A program made the position numbers and the translations under genes. Positions 8,340 to 15,187 of a stretch of DNA of 64,000 bases are shown here, in pieces. The stretch comes from Bacteroidota bacterium. Lineage in GTDB: Bacteria; Bacteroidota; Bacteroidia; Chitinophagales; BACL12. A model generated the notes under the pieces. That model worked only from the letters and a program-made list of their open reading frames with translations, did no database searches and was not told where the DNA came from. The stretch spans positions 1 to 64,000 of the forward strand of contig JADJJZ010000006.1 of assembly GCA_016706255.1 (NCBI GenBank). Direction: 5' to 3'. Positions within the stretch are counted from its first letter, which is position 1. Each line of letters starts with the position of its first letter.

Positions 8340-9287
8340 ATGAAATTGAAAAATCCTATTTCGTTAAAAGAATGTGCTGCTATGCTTAATGCAACTTATG
8401 CAGGCAACGGCGATGCGCACATTACGGGAATCAATGAAATTCATAAGGTTACCAGTGGTGATATTACGTTTGTAGATTTTCATAAATATTATGATAAAGC
8501 ACTGAATTCTGCAGCAACATTTGTGATAATAAACAAAGAAGTGGAATGTCCTGAAGGGAAGGGATTAATTTTTAGTGACGACCCGTTTCGCGATTATGTA
8601 AAACTGGTTAAACACTTTGCACCTTTTACACCTTCATTAAAAAATATTGCTGATAATGCAATTGTGGGTGAAGGCACAATTTTATTTCCGGGTGTATATG
8701 TTGGCAATAATGTTATCATTGGTAAAAACTGTATTATTCATCCGAATGTTGTTATTTACGATAATGCCATTATTGGTGATCATGTAATTATACATGCAAA
8801 TTCAGTTTTAGGTGCTGATGCATTTTATTTCAAAAAACGCGCAACACATTTCGATAAAATGGAAAGCTGCGGCCGCGTAATTATTCACGATGGTGTTGAA
8901 ATTGGTGCTTGTTGTACTATTGATAAAGGTGTGAGTGGTGATACCATTATAGGTGAACAAACAAAATTGGATAACCATATTCATATTGGTCATGGTGTTG
9001 AAATTGGTAAAATGTGTTTATTTGCAGGACAGGTTGGTATTGGCGGTAAAACAATTATTGGTAATAATGTAATTGCATGGGGACAAGTTGGTATTTCAAA
9101 AACATTACATATAGGAGATAATGTGGTTATTTTAGCACAGAGTGGTGTAGGTAAAGATTTAGAAGCGGGAAAAACCTATTTTGGTTCTCCGGCAAGTGAA
9201 GCTCGACAAAAAATGAAACAAATGGCTGCAGCAAATAATATGCTGGAAATATGGGAAACGATGCGCAAAAAAAACACGGATAATTAA
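8340..9287 (+). CDS. lpxD: LpxD-type UDP-3-O-acylglucosamine N-acyltransferase paralogue
   Basis: The protein has 315 residues from the ATG at 8340. Residues 1-100 form the uridine-binding-like N-domain (GDITFVDFHKYY, FSDDPFRDYVKLV). Residues 100-290 form a left-handed beta-helix of hexapeptide repeats (IVGEGT, IFPGVYVGNNVIIG and so on). The segment DNHIHIGHGVEIG carries His218, which aligns with the catalytic His239 of E. coli LpxD. LpxD adds the N-linked acyl chain to lipid A precursor. Bacteroidota often carry a second, shorter LpxD-like protein, and this one is not with lpxC or lpxA, so it may be that paralogue. The RidA-like gene starts 1 base after the stop. An upstream in-frame ATG at 8262 gives an unlikely extension through the promoter. 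Confidence 0.82.
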   Translation: MKLKNPISLKECAAMLNATYAGNGDAHITGINEIHKVTSGDITFVDFHKYYDKALNSAATFVIINKEVECPEGKGLIFSDDPFRDYVKLVKHFAPFTPSLKNIADNAIVGEGTILFPGVYVGNNVIIGKNCIIHPNVVIYDNAIIGDHVIIHANSVLGADAFYFKKRATHFDKMESCGRVIIHDGVEIGACCTIDKGVSGDTIIGEQTKLDNHIHIGHGVEIGKMCLFAGQVGIGGKTIIGNNVIAWGQVGISKTLHIGDNVVILAQSGVGKDLEAGKTYFGSPASEARQKMKQMAAANNMLEIWETMRKKNTDN

Positions 9288-9288
9288 T

Positions 9289-9672
9289 ATGCGGAAAAAT
9301 ATTTCATCAGGTGCAAAATGGGAAGATATAGTTGGCTATTCGCGAGCAGTTGTTATTAATAATACAATTGAAATTACCGGAACAGTTGCTGTAGATGAAA
9401 ATAATATTTTAGTTGGTGGCAATTCTGCATACGAACAAACATATTTTATTATTCAGAAGATAGAAAAAGTATTAAATCAAAGTGGTTTTGAATTAAAACA
9501 TGTTGTGCGCACGCGAATTTTTGTAACAGATATTTCGCGATGGGAGGAATACGGTAGAGCGCATGGGGAATTTTTTAAGGATATAAAACCGTGTACTACG
9601 ATGGTGGAAGTGAGCAAGCTTATAGCGCCGGAATATTTGGTAGAGATTGAAGCAACGGCTATCAAAGATTAA
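9289..9672 (+). CDS. RidA/YjgF-family protein
   Basis: The protein has 127 residues and the RidA fold pattern: GYSRAVVINNTIEITGTVA, IIQKIEKVLNQSGFELKHVVRTRIFVTD, and TTMVEVSKLIAPEYLVEIEATA. Canonical RidA hydrolyses reactive enamine/imine intermediates and needs an arginine in the ARSxVEV segment. Here that position is in CTTMVEV, so the arginine is missing, as in other Rid subfamilies whose activity is unclear. The start follows the lpxD-like stop by 1 base, which indicates translational coupling, although a functional link to lipid A is not obvious. It converges on the Ntn-hydrolase gene. Confidence 0.88.
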   Translation: MRKNISSGAKWEDIVGYSRAVVINNTIEITGTVAVDENNILVGGNSAYEQTYFIIQKIEKVLNQSGFELKHVVRTRIFVTDISRWEEYGRAHGEFFKDIKPCTTMVEVSKLIAPEYLVEIEATAIKD

Positions 9673-9686
9673 GTGTTAAAAATTCT

Positions 9687-10493
9687 TCATTTTAATTTTT
9701 TGTTTTTTCCTTTTTCAAAAAATGTATTTAATTGGAGTTGGATTTTTTTTGAGTTGTCGAGCTTATAAACCACTATTAATTCCATATCAGTAATATTTAT
9801 AAACGTAGAATATAAAGTTCCGCCCTCGCGGCCACTGCTATCGGTTGCCGGAAGTTGAACGGCTTTGGCAATTACATTGCCTACCATTTTTAAATCGTCA
9901 GGTTGATTATTTAATTTAAGTTCTGCAACTCCGGTCTCTATTGCGTTAAATCGGTAACATGGAAAATTTCCCTGGGTAGTATCACTTAATAAAAAATTAG
10001 TCATAGCCAGATAGTTTTCAGCTATTCGGGTAATTATCCGTTTGCCATTAACCCATTCAACAACAGCCGCGTCACCATTTTTATCTCCAAAAAGAATATG
10101 GCCGGATTCGATTGCAATTTTATTTATTTCAAGAAAATCAATTGCTTCAGTAGTTGTTTTACATTGAGCAAGAATTTTATCGCCTAAATTATATTGCGGA
10201 TCTGAATAGCCTGCCGGTATTAGCTGCGTTGGCGCAACAGCTCCATCAAAAAACAATCCGGCTTCATTAATTCCGCCCTGAGCAAATTTTTTCCAACCAT
10301 ACCATACTCTTGCCAATTCGTCTTTTTTAGCAGGATTAAATTGAAGGTAAGGTTTTACATCATACCAATAGTCTTCATTATTTGCGACATATATTTTACC
10401 GGTTTCAGCATCTATATAATATAATACTGAGCAAGCATTAGTTAAATAAAAGGCAGATATGCATACAAAAAAAATAAGCAGCTTTTTATACAT
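9687..10493 (-). CDS. Secreted N-terminal nucleophile hydrolase (choloylglycine/acylase-like)
   Basis: The protein has 268 residues. Residues 1-20 form a signal peptide ending TNA. Cleavage there would expose Cys21 as the new N-terminus, followed by SVLYYIDAETGKIYVANNEDYW, the pattern of Cys-type Ntn hydrolases (linear amide C-N hydrolases such as bile salt hydrolase and penicillin V acylase). The later GGINEAGLFFDG also fits. The residues before Cys21 (T-N-A) do not form a good lipobox, so export with an exposed catalytic cysteine is more likely than lipidation. The substrate cannot be read from sequence; N-acyl amides or N-acyl homoserine lactones are possibilities. Confidence 0.78.
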   Translation of the reverse strand: MYKKLLIFFVCISAFYLTNACSVLYYIDAETGKIYVANNEDYWYDVKPYLQFNPAKKDELARVWYGWKKFAQGGINEAGLFFDGAVAPTQLIPAGYSDPQYNLGDKILAQCKTTTEAIDFLEINKIAIESGHILFGDKNGDAAVVEWVNGKRIITRIAENYLAMTNFLLSDTTQGNFPCYRFNAIETGVAELKLNNQPDDLKMVGNVIAKAVQLPATDSSGREGGTLYSTFINITDMELIVVYKLDNSKKIQLQLNTFFEKGKNKKLK

Positions 10494-10538
10494 AGTATAA
10501 AGATAGCTGCTTAAAATTTAATGATAAAGAATTTGTGA

Positions 10539-10949
10539 TTACATCTGGTGAAAATTACAGCGCCATTTAATTCCAAACTTATCGGTTAGTTCACCATAGG
10601 TGGCGCCCCAAAATTGATGCGCAAGCGGCAGGGTAATATTCCCACCTTCGGATAATTTAGCAAATGCAGTTTGTAATTCCTCTTCCTCGGTGAAATGTAT
10701 AAACAATGAAACGGCGTTTCCCGACTGCAGATTTTTGTCTTTTATATCGGAAGCCATAATCATCATCTGCCCGAATTTAAGTTCACCGTGCATAATTTTA
10801 TCATGCATTTCAGAAGGTAATTGTGGGGCCGCGGGAGAGTCTTTTACAGTTAATAATTTTATCTCTCCACCCAAACAATTTTGATAAAATGATAATGCTT
10901 CGCTACAATTTCCATCGAAATTGATATACGGATAAATATTTGATACCAT
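10539..10949 (-). CDS. PhnB-like VOC family protein
   Basis: The protein has 136 residues from the ATG at 10949; a longer frame runs upstream into the neighbouring gene but lacks family character. The start SNIYPYINFDGNCSEALSFYQ, the middle HGELKFGQMMIMASD and the end WGATYGELTDKFGIKWRCNF are typical of the PhnB/DUF899-like branch of the vicinal oxygen chelate fold. The function is unknown in this branch; a glyoxalase or dioxygenase fold does not by itself predict activity. It is the last gene of a minus-strand trio (GyrI-like, VOC, VOC) with gaps of only 10 and 19 bases. Confidence 0.88.
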   Translation of the reverse strand: MVSNIYPYINFDGNCSEALSFYQNCLGGEIKLLTVKDSPAAPQLPSEMHDKIMHGELKFGQMMIMASDIKDKNLQSGNAVSLFIHFTEEEELQTAFAKLSEGGNITLPLAHQFWGATYGELTDKFGIKWRCNFHQM

Positions 10950-10959
10950 AAAGTTTATT

Positions 10960-11367
10960 TTAAGATTGAGGGAATGCTGAAAGGTCCATATATGCAACCT
11001 CCCATTGGTGGCCATCGAGGTCTTCGAAACTATGTCCGTACATCCAGCCATGATCCATTGGGTCGGCGTAAATTCTGCCACCTGCTGCAACAGCGTTTTT
11101 TACCATTGCGTCAACAGCTTCTCTGCTTTCTGCATCTAAACATATCAATACTTCTGTGCTTGTTTTGGCATCGCTAACAGGTTTTTTGGTAAATTCCTGA
11201 AAACGCGATTCAATTAATAACATTACATAAATGTTACCACTAATAATCATACAAGTTGCTGATTCGTCGGTGAATTGCGGATTAAAAGTAAATCCAAGAT
11301 GCGTAAAAAAACTGATTGACTTTTGAAGGTCTTTCACCGGAAGGTTAATAAAAATTTGAGTAGCCAT
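10960..11367 (-). CDS. VOC family protein (glyoxalase/bleomycin-resistance fold)
   Basis: The protein has 135 residues with two beta-alpha-beta-beta-beta halves: FINLPVKDLQKSISFFTHLGF at the start, and GGRIYADPMDHGWMYGHSF and DLDGHQWEV at the end. The DPxGHxWE-type C-terminal segment is characteristic and includes a potential metal-ligand Glu. It is predicted to be cytoplasmic. It sits between a second VOC gene and a GyrI-like gene in a compact minus-strand operon divergent from an AraC-type regulator, which may control the set. The substrate is unknown. Confidence 0.88.
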   Translation of the reverse strand: MATQIFINLPVKDLQKSISFFTHLGFTFNPQFTDESATCMIISGNIYVMLLIESRFQEFTKKPVSDAKTSTEVLICLDAESREAVDAMVKNAVAAGGRIYADPMDHGWMYGHSFEDLDGHQWEVAYMDLSAFPQS

Positions 11368-11386
11368 TTTGTTATTTTTTTATGAA

Positions 11387-11806
11387 TTAAATTAGTTTTA
11401 CTAAAAGTTGAACATCAGTATTATTAATATAAATTTCTAAACAATATCCATCAGGATCCAAATCGGGATGTTTTAGCAATTGCTCAAAAGTATTACCAAT
11501 TGCCGGAATGTTTTGCATAAAATCAGTTAAAACTGTTCCATAATATTTTCCTTTTCTGATGACATCTGTTTCGCAGTTTAATTTATCGGGCTCATCATAA
11601 TTCAACATATTAACTGCTGCTTTGTATAAAATTTTCCTATTCACATCAGGGTAAGAAATACCGTAATAGTTTCTACCCGGTTTTTGCGGAATTAATTTGT
11701 GTAATTGCTGATGTGCAGCTAATACACCTCCCGGAAATGATTCGGCTCTGATACAACAAACAATGATGTCGCTTTCAATAAAAATTTCATTTCTGATTTC
11801 TGTCAT
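11387..11806 (-). CDS. GyrI-like small-molecule-binding domain protein (tentative)
   Basis: The protein has 139 residues from the ATG at 11806; a -7 box ends 5 bases upstream and fixes this start. It begins TEIRNEIFIESDIIVCCIRAE and ends DPDGYCLEIYINNTDVQLLVKLI, with a central GRNYYGIS segment. This resembles the effector-binding (GyrI/Rob C-terminal-like) fold that occurs as stand-alone proteins in Bacteroidota, but I am not sure of the family. It has no DNA-binding domain of its own. It is the first gene of the operon with two VOC genes, and is divergent from the AraC-type regulator with about 96 bases between the two starts. Confidence 0.5.
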   Translation of the reverse strand: MTEIRNEIFIESDIIVCCIRAESFPGGVLAAHQQLHKLIPQKPGRNYYGISYPDVNRKILYKAAVNMLNYDEPDKLNCETDVIRKGKYYGTVLTDFMQNIPAIGNTFEQLLKHPDLDPDGYCLEIYINNTDVQLLVKLI

Positions 11807-11811
11807 AGTTG

Positions 11812-11840
11812 CAAAAGTATGTCGCAAATGCCTCTGTCAA
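11812..11840 (-). promoter_or_regulatory. Promoter of the GyrI-like/VOC operon
   Basis: On the minus strand TACTTTTG (plus 11812-11819) matches TAnnTTTG, and TTG (plus 11838-11840) lies 18 bases upstream as a -33 element. The -7 box ends 5 bases before the start codon at 11806. Confidence 0.55.
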
Positions 11841-11880
11841 GGGGTGTAAAAACGACAATGTTTAGGGTTGTTTGCGACAT
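11819..11880. promoter_or_regulatory. Candidate operator: 10-bp inverted repeat between divergent promoters
   Basis: ATGTCGCAAA at 11819-11828 and its exact reverse complement TTTGCGACAT at 11871-11880 flank 42 bases. The arms overlap the -7 region of the minus promoter and the -33 region of the plus promoter. This is a plausible binding site for the adjacent AraC-type regulator; the assignment is inference. Confidence 0.5.
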
Positions 11881-11898
11881 GGTGTTGTAATACCTTTG
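11868..11898 (+). promoter_or_regulatory. Promoter of the AraC-type regulator
   Basis: TTG at 11868-11870, 20 bases, then TACCTTTG at 11891-11898 match the Bacteroidota sigma-A consensus well. The -7 box ends 4 bases before the ATG at 11903, so the transcript is probably leaderless. Confidence 0.7.
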
Positions 11899-11902
11899 TA
11901 CT

Positions 11903-12850
11903 ATGCGTACTATAACCATATTGGTTCCGGAAACCGCTGTACCGGCGGCGGTTGTTGATCCGAGATATATGTTTTCGGCGGTAAATGCGTTTCATCGCGA
12001 AGCAGGATTGCCAATTCCATTTAAAATTCAACTAGCGGCAATGAGTAATGAAGTGGTTTTAAATGACGGCAATATTATAGTTAAACCGGATTTGCTACTT
12101 AAAGATGTAACTGAAACCGATTTATTAATAATTCCTGCATTGAGTGGAGATATGGAAGCCGCTATAGCAAAAAACAAAGATGCGCTACCATTTATTGTTG
12201 CTCATTATAAAAATGGCGCTGAAGTTGCCAGTTTATGTTTGGGTGCATTTTTATTAGCATCAACAGGTTTGTTAAACGGTAAGTCCTGTTCAACACATTG
12301 GTTGTATGCTAATGCATTTGAAAATTTATTTCCCGAAGTAACCTTAACTGATGATAAAGTAATTGTTGATCAAAACGGCATTTATAGCAGTGGCGGCGCA
12401 ATGGCCTATTGGAATTTATTATTATATCTGGTTGAAAAATATACCGGCAAAGAAATGGCCATCATGGCATCCAAGTTTTTTTTATTAAACGCCGGACTAA
12501 ACAGTCAGTCGTCGTTTACTATGTTTAAGGGACAAAAAGACCATGATGATTGTGAAATTTTGCGGATGCAGGAATACATTGAAAAACATTATGGCGATAA
12601 AATTTCTGTGGATGATCTTGCAGAAAAATGTAATATCGGAAGGCGAACGTTTGAAAGAAGATTTAAAAAAGCGACTAAAAATACGGTTGTAGAGTATATC
12701 CAGCGTGTAAAAATTGAATCAGCAAAAAAAATGCTGGAAACAGGTCGCAAAACCGTAAACGAAGTAATGTTTGAGGTGGGATATTCCGATGTAAAAGCCT
12801 TCAGAGATGTTTTTCAAAAAAGTAGCCGGATTATCGCCGGTGGAGTATAG
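11903..12850 (+). CDS. GlxA-type AraC family transcriptional regulator (C-terminus frameshifted)
   Basis: Residues 1 to about 200 form a DJ-1/PfpI-like amidotransferase-fold domain (DLLIIPALSGD, VASLCLGAFLLASTGLLNG, YSSGGAMAYWNL), and residues about 215-310 form the double helix-turn-helix of AraC regulators (ISVDDLAEKCNIGRRTFERRFKK, VNEVMFEVGYSDVKAFRDVF). This is the GlxA layout; the first domain senses an unknown signal. The frame ends in SSRIIAGGV, which is not family-like. Skipping one base in the A6 run at 12816-12821 gives VAGLSPVEYRRKY, the normal AraC end, and a stop at 12867-12869 (321 residues). The loss affects only the last helix. It probably controls the divergent VOC operon. Confidence 0.85.
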   Translation: MRTITILVPETAVPAAVVDPRYMFSAVNAFHREAGLPIPFKIQLAAMSNEVVLNDGNIIVKPDLLLKDVTETDLLIIPALSGDMEAAIAKNKDALPFIVAHYKNGAEVASLCLGAFLLASTGLLNGKSCSTHWLYANAFENLFPEVTLTDDKVIVDQNGIYSSGGAMAYWNLLLYLVEKYTGKEMAIMASKFFLLNAGLNSQSSFTMFKGQKDHDDCEILRMQEYIEKHYGDKISVDDLAEKCNIGRRTFERRFKKATKNTVVEYIQRVKIESAKKMLETGRKTVNEVMFEVGYSDVKAFRDVFQKSSRIIAGGV

Positions 12851-12952
12851 GAGGAAGTATGAGGGTTGAGAAGTTCTCCAGAATATTGTATTAAGCCCAT
12901 GATCCGGATTTGTGATTTTTCACTTGAAATCGCTCAAAAAGAGAAAACGTAT

Positions 12953-12960
12953 TATATTTG
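12953..12960 (+). promoter_or_regulatory. Putative -7 box of the tRNA gene
   Basis: TATATTTG matches TAnnTTTG exactly and ends 18 bases before the tRNA 5' end. A TTG at 12924-12926 is too far upstream (26 bases) to be a good -33 element. Confidence 0.45.
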
Positions 12961-12978
12961 CAGTCCCTAAAAAACAAC

Positions 12979-13052
12979 GGGCCTATAGCTCATTCGGTTA
13001 GAGCAACTGACTCATAATCAGTAGGTGCCTGGTTCGATTCCAGGTGGGCCCA
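12979..13052 (+). tRNA. tRNA with CAU anticodon (Met elongator or Ile2)
   Basis: The 74 bases fold as a complete cloverleaf. The acceptor stem pairs GGGCCTA with the 3' end (one G-U pair), the D arm is GCTC/GAGC, the anticodon stem is ACTGA/TCAGT with loop CTCATAA, and the T arm contains GGTTCGATTCC. The anticodon is CAU. A CAU tRNA without initiator features can be elongator methionine tRNA or isoleucine tRNA whose C34 is changed to lysidine by TilS. The loop sequence occurs in both, so I leave this open. The discriminator base is A and the CCA end is not encoded. Confidence 0.93.
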
Positions 13053-13057
13053 CAACT

Positions 13058-13080
13058 TGCACCTTAGGGTGCATTTATTG
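13058..13080 (+). terminator. Short hairpin downstream of the tRNA
   Basis: TGCACC and GGTGCA pair with a 4-base loop (TTAG), followed by a T-rich stretch. It starts 6 bases after the tRNA and is a plausible intrinsic terminator or processing signal. Confidence 0.5.
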
Positions 13081-13205
13081 TTTATGCCACTTTTTACGTC
13101 AACTTATTAAGCACAACCCTCAATAAATTCTAAATTCGTGCTATGAGCTTGACGCTCCGCTTTTACATTTTCAATTTACCGAACCCAATCCATAATTCTT
13201 TGTTT

Positions 13206-13213
13206 TACCTTTG
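13206..13213 (+). promoter_or_regulatory. -7 box that decides the mqnC start
   Basis: TACCTTTG matches the consensus exactly. Its last base is the G of an in-frame GTG at 13213, so translation cannot start there on this transcript. The ATG at 13219 lies 6 bases after the box, again giving a nearly leaderless mRNA. Confidence 0.55.
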
Positions 13214-13218
13214 TGAAT

Positions 13219-14343
13219 ATGCAACTTGCCCAGCTTTATCAAAAGGCTTTAAACCTTGAATTCCTCACTGTGGAGGAAGGGATGTATCTGTTTGAACATG
13301 CGCCAACTGCCGAACTCATGGAAGTGGCCAATACGATAAGAAAACGCAAAAAACCGGGAAATAAAGTCACCTGGATAATTGACCGCAACCTGAATACCAC
13401 AAATATTTGTGTGGCAAATTGTAAATTTTGCAATTTTTATCGGGTGCCGGGGCATGCAGAAGGGTATATTACCGATAAAGAAACCTATCGCGTAAAAATT
13501 GAGGAAACGATAAAATACGGTGGCGAACAATTGTTATTGCAGGGAGGGCATCACCCTGAACTCGGTTTGGAATTTTACGCCAAAACATTTCGTGAAATAA
13601 AAGAAATGTTCCCGCAAATTAAATTACACTCTTTAGGCCCACCGGAAATTCATCATATTGCAACTTTAGGGGGACATAGCTATGAATATGTACTCACCGA
13701 ATTAGTAAAAGCAGGATTAGATTCATTGCCCGGTGCAGGCGCAGAAATTTTAGTGGATCGCGTGCGCAAAATAATTTCAACCGGAAAATGTTCTGCTGAT
13801 GAGTGGTTAAACGTGATGCGTGTTGCACACAAATTAAATATTACTACAAGTGCTACCATGATGTTCGGGCATATTGAAACAATTGAAGAACGGTTTTTAC
13901 ATCTTGAAAAAATTCGTCAGGTGCAAAGTGAAAAGCCGGAACATGCAAAAGGATTTTTAGCATTTATTCCGTGGACATTCCAGGATGTAGATACCACTTT
14001 GAAAAAAATTAGACGCGCAAAAAACGATACCACACCCGACGAATATATTCGTACCATTGCCATTTGTAGAATGTTTTTGCCAAACATTGAAAATATTCAG
14101 GCAAGCTGGTTAACAGTCGGCAAAAATGTTGCGCAAATATGCCTGCATGCCGGAGCAAATGATTTTGGCAGTATTATGATTGAAGAAAACGTGGTAAGTG
14201 CAGCCGGTGCTCCACACCGATTTACTTATAAAACTATTCAGGATGCAATTCGTGAAGCGGGATTTGAGCCGCAATTACGAACACAGCAATATGAAAACAG
14301 GGTGATACCTGAAAATATTGTTGAACAGGTAATTAATTATTAA
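13219..14343 (+). CDS. mqnC: Cyclic dehypoxanthinyl futalosine synthase (radical SAM)
   Basis: The protein has 374 residues. The radical SAM cluster motif is TNICVANCKFCNFYR with Cys64, Cys68 and Cys71. Other MqnC-type segments are LLQGGHHPELGLEFY, HSLGPPEIHHIA, LDSLPGAGAEILVDRVR, TTSATMMFGHIET and FIPWTFQ. MqnC cyclises dehypoxanthinyl futalosine in the futalosine route to menaquinone, in the cytoplasm. LLQGGHHP and PWTFQ point to MqnC rather than the related MqnE. An amidohydrolase 0.8 kb downstream may be the aminofutalosine deaminase of the same pathway. The ATG at 13219 is preferred to the GTG at 13213, which overlaps the promoter box. Confidence 0.93.
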   Translation: MQLAQLYQKALNLEFLTVEEGMYLFEHAPTAELMEVANTIRKRKKPGNKVTWIIDRNLNTTNICVANCKFCNFYRVPGHAEGYITDKETYRVKIEETIKYGGEQLLLQGGHHPELGLEFYAKTFREIKEMFPQIKLHSLGPPEIHHIATLGGHSYEYVLTELVKAGLDSLPGAGAEILVDRVRKIISTGKCSADEWLNVMRVAHKLNITTSATMMFGHIETIEERFLHLEKIRQVQSEKPEHAKGFLAFIPWTFQDVDTTLKKIRRAKNDTTPDEYIRTIAICRMFLPNIENIQASWLTVGKNVAQICLHAGANDFGSIMIEENVVSAAGAPHRFTYKTIQDAIREAGFEPQLRTQQYENRVIPENIVEQVINY

Positions 14344-14444
14344 TAATTGTTTCGCGTAGCAATAATTTATTTTGAGATGCTACGTTAAAACATTATTTTT
14401 ATATGATTTCAATTAAAAATATTTCAGGCATTAAATTCAATTAT

Positions 14445-15095
14445 ATGAAAATCAACTTATTAATAATAGCAACATTGTTTTTGTTTACGTCAACATTGTC
14501 GGCGCAATCGCAAAATGCAGGAACTTTCTCATTTCAGGTTGGATACGATTTAGGTGTTCATGGGACTAAATACACGTCAAAATTCGGCGGGTTTGTTGTT
14601 GATACCGATACTAGTGCAGCACTAACCAAAATGGTGGGTTTAAGTGCGCAATATAATATCGTAAACTGGCTTTCATTTGGCGCAACTTATACATTTGGTG
14701 GATATGTTGAAGACACTGCTGATGCTAATGCAAACGGAAACAGGACAGGATATATTACTTTCGACTTACGCGCATATCCGATTAATGGTGAACGATTTAA
14801 TTTATATGTTGGTCCAGAATTTGGTTATTCCTATCTGGAAATTAATCGCTTACTTCCCGGTAATATTGATGAGATATATAACTATAACGGCGGACATTTT
14901 GGTGTAAACCTCGGTTTCAACTGGTATTTTTTAGATTTTGCAGGTGTATTTATGCAATTAGAATATACTAAAAACAATTTTACACTTCAGGATTACTCCT
15001 TAGATGGTACTGCAATTGATCTAACTAATTTTGATGTTAGTCTTGATACTTTTAGTGCAGGAGCAAAATTTGGTTTGTGTTTTAAAATAAATTAA
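14445..15095 (+). CDS. Outer-membrane beta-barrel protein
   Basis: The protein has 216 residues from the ATG at 14445, which starts a clear signal peptide ending TLSAQ; an upstream in-frame ATG at 14403 would put 14 polar residues before it. The mature part consists of alternating amphipathic strands such as GTFSFQVGYDLGVHG, WLSFGATYTFGGYV, YITFDLRAYPI and FNLYVGPEFGYSYL and ends FSAGAKFGLCFKIN, as in OmpA-barrel-like (outer membrane protein beta-barrel) families. No plug or periplasmic domain is present. The function is unknown. A strong hairpin terminator follows 28 bases downstream. Confidence 0.78.
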   Translation: MKINLLIIATLFLFTSTLSAQSQNAGTFSFQVGYDLGVHGTKYTSKFGGFVVDTDTSAALTKMVGLSAQYNIVNWLSFGATYTFGGYVEDTADANANGNRTGYITFDLRAYPINGERFNLYVGPEFGYSYLEINRLLPGNIDEIYNYNGGHFGVNLGFNWYFLDFAGVFMQLEYTKNNFTLQDYSLDGTAIDLTNFDVSLDTFSAGAKFGLCFKIN

Positions 15096-15123
15096 TCAAA
15101 ACAGCTTATTTACGATTTTAACG

Positions 15124-15168
15124 CCGGGTATAACAATATATTTATGAATAATTGTTATACCCGGTTTT
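15124..15168 (+). terminator. Strong intrinsic terminator of the beta-barrel gene
   Basis: CCGGGTATAACAAT at 15124-15137 pairs perfectly with 15151-15164 (14 bp) around a 13-base loop, followed by TTTT. The 3' arm includes the TTG at 15153-15155 that can act as the -33 element of the next gene. Confidence 0.8.
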
Positions 15169-15183
15169 CAATTCCTACCTTTA
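15153..15183 (+). promoter_or_regulatory. Promoter of the amidohydrolase gene
   Basis: TTG at 15153-15155, 20 bases, then TACCTTTA (7 of 8 matches) at 15176-15183, ending 4 bases before the ATG at 15188. This supports the ATG at 15188 over the upstream in-frame TTG. Confidence 0.6.
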
Positions 15184-15187
15184 TATC

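Noticed and set aside
10950..11090. N-terminal extension of the PhnB-like VOC protein
   Set aside because: It translates the neighbouring VOC gene in another frame; family similarity begins at the ATG at 10949.
13213..13218. GTG at 13213 as mqnC start
   Set aside because: It overlaps the last base of the TACCTTTG promoter element; the ATG at 13219 is consistent with transcription from that element.
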